From NCBI GenBank assembly GCA_903837135.1, contig CAILTK010000063.1, forward strand, positions 1 to 64,000: DNA of 64,000 nucleotides, read 5' to 3'. The notes below the pieces were generated by a model. It worked only from the letters and a program-made list of their open reading frames with translations, was not told where the DNA came from and did not search any database. The stretch comes from an uncultured Caulobacterales bacterium. Its GTDB lineage: Bacteria; Pseudomonadota; Alphaproteobacteria; Caulobacterales; Caulobacteraceae. How positions within the stretch are numbered: position 1 is the first letter of the stretch; the number at the start of each line of letters is the position of its first letter. The position numbers were made by a program, and so were the translations under genes. Positions 61,486 to 64,000 of the stretch are shown here, one piece after another.

Positions 61486-62388
61486 ATGACCGCCGGCAAG
61501 CCGACCTCCTTTCAGGGCCTCATCCTGACGCTGCAGAGCTATTGGGCGGCGCAGGGGTGCCTGATCCTGCAGCCGTACGACGTGGAGGTCGGCGCCGGCA
61601 CGCTGCATCCGGCGACGGTGCTGCGGGCGCTCGGGCCCAAGCCCTGGCGCGCCGCCTATGTGCAGCCCTCGCGCCGGCCGGGCGACGGCCGCTATGGCGA
61701 GAACCCCAACCGGCTGCAGCACTACTACCAGTTCCAGGTGATCCTGAAGCCGAACCCGGCCGACATGCAGGACCTCTACCTGGGATCGCTCGCCGCCATC
61801 GGCCTCGATCCCACCGTGCACGACATCCGCTTCGTCGAGGACGACTGGGAGAACCCCACCGTCGGCGCCTGGGGGCTCGGCTGGGAGGTGTGGTGCGACG
61901 GCATGGAGGTCAGCCAGTACACCTACTTCCAGCAGGTCGGCGGGCTCGATGTCGAGGTGGTGGCGGGCGAGCTCACCTACGGGCTCGAGCGGCTGGCCAT
62001 GTATGTGTTCGACGTCGACAACGTCTACGACCTGCCGTTCAACGATCCCCAGTCCCCCGCCCACAAGTCGTATGGCGACGTCTTCCTCGAGAACGAGCGC
62101 GAGAACTCCGCCGCCAACTTCGAGGGCTACGACGTCGACATGCTCAAGCGCCAGTTCGAGGACATGGAGCGGGAGGTCCCGCGCCTCCTGGCCCAGCACG
62201 GACCGCAGGGCCAGCCCCTGGTGCTGCCGGCCTACGACCGCGTGCTGAAGGCCAGCCACCTGTTCAACCTGATGGACGCCAGAGGCGCCATCGCCGTCGC
62301 CGAACGCCAGAGCTACATCGGCCGCATCCGCGATCTGTGTAAGGCCTGCGCCGCCCTATGGGTCGACATCGAAAGGAGCGCAGCGTGA
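61486..62388 (+). CDS. glyQ: glycyl-tRNA synthetase alpha subunit
   Basis: A 300-residue class II catalytic subunit of the bacterial heterotetrameric glycyl-tRNA synthetase. Motifs include [22 protein letters not shown] near the N-terminus, motif 2 with [20 protein letters not shown], and [15 protein letters not shown]. It activates glycine and needs GlyS to bind tRNA. No ribosome site is visible; see the promoter entry at 61448. Downstream, glyS normally follows directly, but here a DUF559 cassette intervenes. Confidence 0.96.
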   Translation: MTAGKPTSFQGLILTLQSYWAAQGCLILQPYDVEVGAGTLHPATVLRALGPKPWRAAYVQPSRRPGDGRYGENPNRLQHYYQFQVILKPNPADMQDLYLGSLAAIGLDPTVHDIRFVEDDWENPTVGAWGLGWEVWCDGMEVSQYTYFQQVGGLDVEVVAGELTYGLERLAMYVFDVDNVYDLPFNDPQSPAHKSYGDVFLENERENSAANFEGYDVDMLKRQFEDMEREVPRLLAQHGPQGQPLVLPAYDRVLKASHLFNLMDARGAIAVAERQSYIGRIRDLCKACAALWVDIERSAA

Positions 62389-62843
62389 CTCCCTTCCCCC
62401 TTGATGGGGGAAGGGTTGGGGATGGGGGTGACACCGTGTCAGGCAAGCCCACCAACACACCAAAGCCCACCCACGCCCCCGGCGCCGTACAGCGCGCCCG
62501 CAGGCTGCGCCGTGAAGCGACGCTCGGTGAGCGGATCCTCTGGGGGCAACTGCGGAAGCTGAAGATGAACTTCCGGCGCCAAGCCCCGATCGGTCGCTAC
62601 ATCGTCGATTTCGTCCAATACGATTTGAAACTGATCCTCGAAGTCGATGGCCCGCATCACGCGCTGCCGGAGGTAAAGGCGCGCGACGCGGTTCGGACGG
62701 CGTGGTTGGAAAGTCAGGGATTCAGGGTGCTTCGCTTCTACCATCTCGATGTGGTCAACGATCCGGGGGTCGTTCTGCAGGCCATAGCGGCGGCTGCACC
62801 CCCATCCCCAGCCCTTCCCCCATCAAGGGGGAAGGGAGTCTGA
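62385..62843 (+). CDS. DUF559 (Vsr-like) endonuclease-domain protein inserted between glyQ and glyS
   Basis: A 152-residue protein if started at GTG 62385, which has AAGGAG six bases upstream and overlaps the glyQ stop (GTGA); GTG 62436 (135 residues) is an alternative. The DUF559 core is [40 protein letters not shown], then [11 protein letters not shown] and [17 protein letters not shown], the order of a restriction-endonuclease-like fold related to the Vsr mismatch nuclease (E-x-D, then F-R-x-x-R-F). The terminal codons at both ends ([13 protein letters not shown] and [14 protein letters not shown]) are encoded by the flanking inverted repeats. Confidence 0.75.
   Translation: MTPFPLDGGRVGDGGDTVSGKPTNTPKPTHAPGAVQRARRLRREATLGERILWGQLRKLKMNFRRQAPIGRYIVDFVQYDLKLILEVDGPHHALPEVKARDAVRTAWLESQGFRVLRFYHLDVVNDPGVVLQAIAAAAPPSPALPPSRGKGV
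62387..62430. repeat. left 44-bp inverted repeat of the DUF559 cassette
   Basis: This 44-base arm is the inverse complement of 62797-62840 with one mismatch (62416). It contains its own hairpin (CCCTTCCCCC, loop TTGAT, GGGGGAAGGG; 10-bp perfect stem, 62391-62415), followed by TGGGGATGGGGGTG. Confidence 0.9.
62797..62840. repeat. right 44-bp inverted repeat of the DUF559 cassette
   Basis: The arm opposite to 62387-62430, with the same 10-bp hairpin (CCCTTCCCCC, loop ATCAA, GGGGGAAGGG; 62812-62836). Its outer end forms the last codons of the DUF559 frame and lies just 4 bases before the glyS start, so it is also the glyS leader. Confidence 0.9.
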
Positions 62844-62844
62844 T

Positions 62845-64000
62845 ATGCCCCAGCTTCTGCTCGAACTGTTCTCCGAGGAGATCCCCGCGCGCATGCAGGC
62901 GGGGGCGGCGCGCGATCTGGAGCGGATGGCGCGTGAGCACCTGGCCAAGGCCGGGCTCGAGGCCGAGCTGGTCAGCTTCGGCGGGCCGCGGCGGCTGACC
63001 CTGGTGGCCGAGGGGCTGCCGCGCTCGACGCCCGACCGTGAGGAGGAGCTCAAGGGCCCGCGCACCTCCGCCCCCGAACAGGCGCTGGAGGGCTTCCTGC
63101 GCAAGACCGGCCTGTCCAAAGCCCAGCTGACCGAACGCGACGGGACCTGGTTCGCGACCCTGACCACGCCCGGCCGCGCCACCGCCGACATCGTCGCCGA
63201 GATGGTCCCGGCGATCATGACCAGCTTCCCCTGGCCCAAGTCGATGCGCTCGGGAACCACGGCCTTCCGCTGGGTGCGTCCCCTGAAGCGGATCCTCTGC
63301 CTGTTCGACGGCCGGGTGGTTCCGTTCGAGGCCGGCGGGATCGCCTCGGGCGACCTGACCGAGGGGCACCGGTTCATGGGCGGGGACCATGCGCCGTTCG
63401 CGGTCCGCGACTTCGCCAGTTACCGGGCGGCGCTACGCGACCACTCCGTCCTGCTCGACGCGGCCGAGCGCCGGCGGCTGATCCTGGATGGGGCGCGGAT
63501 CGCCTGCGCCGCCGAGGGGCTGGAGCTGGTCGAGGACGAGGGGCTGCTCGACGAGGTGTCGGGCCTGGCCGAATGGCCTGTCCCCATCCTCGGCCGGATG
63601 GACCCGGCCTTCCTCGACCTGCCGGCCGAGGTGATCCGCACCTCCATGCGCACCCACCAGAAGTATTTCGCGGTGCGCGATCCGAAAGCGGGAGGGCTGG
63701 CGCCTCGGTTCGTGGTGGTGGCCAACATCGAGCCCAAGGACGGCGGCGCGGTGATCGCCGCCGGCAACGCCAAGGTGCTGTCGGCCCGCCTGAACGACGC
63801 CCGCTTCTTCTGGGACCAGGACCGCGCGCCCGGGTCGTTCGAGAAGTGGCTGGACAAGCTCAAGGGCGTCACCTTCCACGCCAAGCTCGGCACGATGGCC
63901 GAACGGGTGGCGCGGATCGAGGCCCTGGCCCGCGAGATCGCCCCGCTGGTCGGGGCGGATCCCGAGTTGGCCGGGATCGCGGCCCGCTACTGCAAGGCCG
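62845..64000 (+). CDS. glyS: glycyl-tRNA synthetase beta subunit, 3' end outside window
   Basis: The first 385 residues of GlyS. They begin MPQLLLELFSEEIPARMQ, the family's N-terminus, followed by FGGPRRLTL, FPWPKSMRSGTTAFRWVRPL, the segment EGLELVEDEGLLDEVSGLAEWPVPI, TSMRTHQKYFAV and the HD-domain start (NAKVLSARLNDARFFWDQD). It binds tRNA-Gly for the alpha subunit. The ATG at 62845 lies one base after the DUF559 stop; the usual close coupling with glyQ has been broken by the cassette, and the ribosome site (GGGAAGGGAG, 62830-62839) is supplied by its inverted repeat. Confidence 0.95.
   Translation, partial: MPQLLLELFSEEIPARMQAGAARDLERMAREHLAKAGLEAELVSFGGPRRLTLVAEGLPRSTPDREEELKGPRTSAPEQALEGFLRKTGLSKAQLTERDGTWFATLTTPGRATADIVAEMVPAIMTSFPWPKSMRSGTTAFRWVRPLKRILCLFDGRVVPFEAGGIASGDLTEGHRFMGGDHAPFAVRDFASYRAALRDHSVLLDAAERRRLILDGARIACAAEGLELVEDEGLLDEVSGLAEWPVPILGRMDPAFLDLPAEVIRTSMRTHQKYFAVRDPKAGGLAPRFVVVANIEPKDGGAVIAAGNAKVLSARLNDARFFWDQDRAPGSFEKWLDKLKGVTFHAKLGTMAERVARIEALAREIAPLVGADPELAGIAARYCKA

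Larger units (their letters stand above)
62387..62840. mobile_element. putative inverted-repeat cassette carrying a DUF559 endonuclease gene
   Basis: A 454-base unit bounded by the two 44-bp inverted repeats and lying exactly between glyQ and glyS, which are normally adjacent. No transposase is present; the only gene is the DUF559 protein, whose open frame begins 2 bases outside the left end and stops immediately after the right end. No clear target-site duplication is visible (flanks GCGT and TGAT). Movement is inferred, not shown. Confidence 0.5.

Overview
The window is GC-rich chromosomal DNA from an alphaproteobacterium, most likely a member of the Caulobacteraceae (Phenylobacterium/Caulobacter-like). 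This is inferred, not computed. The strongest evidence is the second chemotaxis cluster, whose order (receptor, STAS protein, cheY, cheA, cheW, cheR, cheB, cheY, cheD, cheU, receiver, cheE) is the one I remember for the Caulobacter crescentus mcpA operon. DUF2336, UbiK, GrxD/BolA and abundant GTG/TTG starts with GTGA/ATGA overlaps fit this.

Layout. 1-9.7 kb: end of a PIN-domain gene, an ABC importer pair, a secreted Ala/Pro-rich protein coupled to a DUF2336 protein, an alpha-helical repeat protein, DUF805, a CbpA-type J-protein, PepSY, MAPEG, an SDR-family protein and an AraC regulator. 9.7-31.8 kb: a chemosensory island. Cluster 1 (10.45-17.95 kb) encodes STAS, CheY, CheA, CheW, a transmembrane MCP, a second CheW, CheR and CheB. 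Two minus-strand genes follow: a soluble degenerate receptor-like protein and a cytosolic PAS hybrid histidine kinase. Cluster 2 (22.4-31.8 kb) starts with a soluble double-PAS receptor ending in WEEF. A short decayed copy of the start of that receptor gene, with its leader, lies just before cluster 1, so the two clusters share history at their heads.

31.9-46 kb is mostly metabolic: a methyltransferase overlapping a fatty-acid desaturase, an LprI-like protein, ubiA, ubiK, YbjN, proC, tRNA-Met, a YkgJ-type protein, a small lipoprotein, a GH16-like secreted protein, a divergent LysR/epoxide hydrolase pair, a D-aminoacylase-like hydrolase, and a receiver fused to a histidine-kinase module that has lost its catalytic residues. 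46.2-49.4 kb is a tRNA-modification group (queC-queE-queD, a GNAT protein and a TrmJ-like methyltransferase). 49.9-64 kb holds rpsD with a terminator, an old-yellow enzyme, grxD, bolA, alaS, a TPR lipoprotein coupled to ispE, amtB, a fasciclin protein, and glyQ and glyS.

The most unusual structure is at 62387-62840. A DUF559 (Vsr-like) endonuclease ORF sits between glyQ and glyS, bounded by 44-bp inverted repeats with one mismatch, each containing its own 10-bp hairpin. Similar GGGGA-rich palindromes occur at several other intergenic places here, so this looks like a short endonuclease-bearing relative of a REP-like repeat family. The two ends of the window cut genes: the PIN gene at the left and glyS at the right.
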